This document shows positions 62,153-64,000 of a stretch of 64,000 bases of DNA, piece after piece (the first letter of the stretch is position 1; each line of letters begins with the position of its first letter). Under the pieces are notes generated by a model, which made no database searches, was not told the DNA's origin, and worked only from the letters and a program-made list of their open reading frames with translations. The translations under genes and the position numbers were made by a program. Source of the stretch: Carallia brachiata (Eukaryota > Streptophyta > Magnoliopsida > Malpighiales > Rhizophoraceae); assembly GCA_021464245.1 (NCBI GenBank), contig JADCRB010000016.1:5077250-5141249 (forward strand), written 5' to 3'.

Positions 62153-62643
62153 ATTATGATAAGATAGATACACGAAGAGAGAGAGGAAGTGAATGTGAGT
62201 GGAGCAAAAGTCTCAATTGAGGGCGACAGGTATCACTGTGGTGAGAGAAGAAGTGGGGTTAGTGTGACTTAACACAGCAAATCAAAAGAAAAAAAAAAAA
62301 ACACAAAGGAATTCCATTAGCGTCGTTTTTGGCTTTTTAGGGTTTTCGTTGCGTGGTTAAGATTCCAGGTATTGGGGATGCTTCCTCTCTCTACACTCCC
62401 AAAAACTTATTTTTTTATGTTTCTAAGTTTTTTTTTATCAGTAAAAAATATGCATCGCGAGCATAACAATTACCGTATGTGTGGGTCGAGATTAGAGTTA
62501 GTATTACTGTCTTCGTTTAATCTATACTATTGGTAGATATCCATTATCCAAAATACTATTAAACCTGGACGTGACTCATCCAGACTGAGCTTAACGTAGA
62601 CGAGTCATGAATCAACACTTGTGCGTGGGTAGTTTTGCTGTTA
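62153..62643. promoter_or_regulatory. MED16 upstream region
   Basis: Region upstream of the MED16 start on the minus strand. It contains GA-rich sequence (62170-62200) and a poly(A) stretch near 62289. No defined element can be assigned. Confidence 0.4.
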
Positions 62644-62652
62644 GGCGTGAGA

Positions 62653-62755
62653 CTAGGTTGCATAGATACGGATACAGTGATACGGATATGGCAGACGCAA
62701 ATACGACGATATATCAATTTTAAAAAAATTAAGATATGGATACAATATAAACAAG

Positions 62756-62786
<31 letters not shown>

Positions 62787-63292
62787 TAAAATAAAATATA
62801 AATTATAACTTAAAATACAACATATATAAGTTTAATTTTTATTACTAAAATAAATCTTATAAAATATATTCTTTACGTATATTCAAAATCTCACAATACA
62901 TATTAAATAATAAATATCAATTAGAAATTATAAACTTTAAAAAAAAAAATTCAAATCTTTCCCTCTATCCTCCATTTGAATTTAAAAAAAAAATAAAGAA
63001 AAAAAACTAGAAGAGGCCGGCTGATGGGGATAGCTTATCGCCTATCATGTCAGGCAACATGGCATACCTTTTCATTTTTTCTCCTTTTTTTATAAATATT
63101 TTTAGCAGTGTCCACGTGTTTAAAACATGTCTTTAGCATGTCATTAGCGTGTTCGATTCGTGTCTGATTTTTTTTAAAAAAATTTTTTTACAGACACTTT
63201 TTGTCGTGTTGGATACGCGTCTGTGCCGTGTCCGAGACGTGTCTATGTTCGACATGGACACTTCCTTAAAATGCACATGTCTGTGCATCCTT
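62653..63292. mobile_element. Nonautonomous DNA transposon with a perfect 9-bp target duplication
   Basis: Flanked by GGCGTGAGA at 62644-62652 and 63293-63301. The left end CTAGGTTGCATAGATACGGA pairs with AAGGATGCACAGACATGTGC from the right. Inner arms share GATACGGATA/ GACACGGCACAGACGC(G/A)(T/A)A-type words for about 90 bp. A (TA)n tract (62756-62780) and AT-rich core lack coding sequence. The duplication length allows hAT (8) or Mutator-like (9); the short TIR looks more hAT-like. Confidence 0.75.
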
Positions 63293-63301
63293 GGCGTGAG
63301 A

Positions 63302-64000
63302 GGATATTGTCTTCAATTTGCATGGACTGAAATTCAAACTCGAGTCAAACGTAAGAGAAGCACACTAAAGTACCACCAAACAGCCGTCTTAGGTGAAAGT
63401 TATTTTTTATCGGGACTCTAAATTTTTGTTGATCAATTAATTAAATTTATCTTCTTATTTGTACAAAATATATTATGTTCGCGTAATGAACTTGGAAAGT
63501 GCTTGAGTTTCGCCGTTAAGAGTATTATATTTTTCCCTTGCTGAGAGCCACAATAACTTATTTGTTTTTTTTTTTTTGTAATCATTATCACGTTCTTCTA
63601 TACAAGGTCGAGAGAAATGTTTGATATACTTGCATATCTTGAGCAGATGGTCATTTGGATAAAATTTGGAGATTAATTTGCACAATGAAAGTAGAAGAAA
63701 AAAAAAAACAAATGTACTTTATGCATATTAGTTATTGAATTCACGAATTAACAGTGCATAGCGCTGGCAGTTAAAACTAGTGTCTCATTATTCCTCAAAA
63801 TAAAAGATTTGCAAAATATTATTAAAATAAATTATGAAATGATTTTTTATTATTCCTTGAAATAATAAAAGCATTTCTTAAACATGTGCATGTATCTGAG
63901 CAACAAAGTGAGACGCACGTTAACAAAATTATAAAATCTATTAAAGGAAGCATAAATTACAACAAAATAGATACATATCCTTGACCTTATACACAATCAG
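63302..64000. other. AT-rich intergenic DNA to the window end
   Basis: No gene, RNA or recognisable element is seen. Confidence 0.5.

Noticed and set aside
1..64000. Bacterial-type defence or secretion system
   Set aside because: All coding evidence is from plant nuclear genes and plant transposons.

Overview
This is nuclear DNA from a eudicot plant. The genes carry GT-AG introns in AT-rich DNA, the proteins are plant-type (MED16/SFR6, CBSX5, a plant TRAPPC13, a plastid-type TPR protein), and the transposons are typical of plants (copia, RNase H-bearing LINE, hAT, Mutator-like, AU-type SINE, MITEs). The species cannot be told from the sequence alone. I see no bacterial, viral, CRISPR or toxin locus.

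Layout, left to right. 1-11.2 kb is a transposon graveyard. A LINE (+) is split by a 4.06-kb hAT element with a perfect 8-bp target duplication. The LINE's poly(A) end sits inside a copia relic (-), which is itself split by a small TAGAGGT-ended element; the 3' end of another copia lies farther right on the + strand. 12.57-15.40 kb is a three-exon TPR gene (+). 16.28-18.50 kb is CBSX5 (-), convergent with it. 18.65-33.15 kb is a tandem pair of noncoding ~7-kb units that both start in CBSX5 5'-UTR/promoter sequence and carry different MITE insertions. 33.65-34.8 kb is a nonautonomous TAGAGGT-ended element. 36.04-40.64 kb is a twelve-exon TRAPPC13 gene (-). 40.9-47.8 kb is a Mutator-like element with ~410-bp inverted ends, a decayed transposase (-) and a GRF-zinc-finger-like relic (+). 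48.0-48.7 kb is a near-perfect 335-bp tandem repeat. 49.7-50.4 kb is a LINE RNase H relic. 51.14-62.10 kb is the sixteen-exon MED16 gene (-), with MITEs and a SINE in its introns. A transposon with a perfect 9-bp target duplication follows at 62.65-63.29 kb.

The four cellular genes act separately: Mediator tail (MED16), vesicle tethering (TRAPPC13), CBS-domain regulation (CBSX5) and a plastid TPR protein. They do not form a pathway or cluster.

Three of the four genes contain isolated single-base frame breaks inside otherwise conserved coding sequence: two in the TPR gene, four in CBSX5 and one in MED16. Correcting them brings every total coding length to a multiple of three. I think uncorrected assembly indels are the likeliest cause, but recent decay, especially of CBSX5, cannot be excluded.
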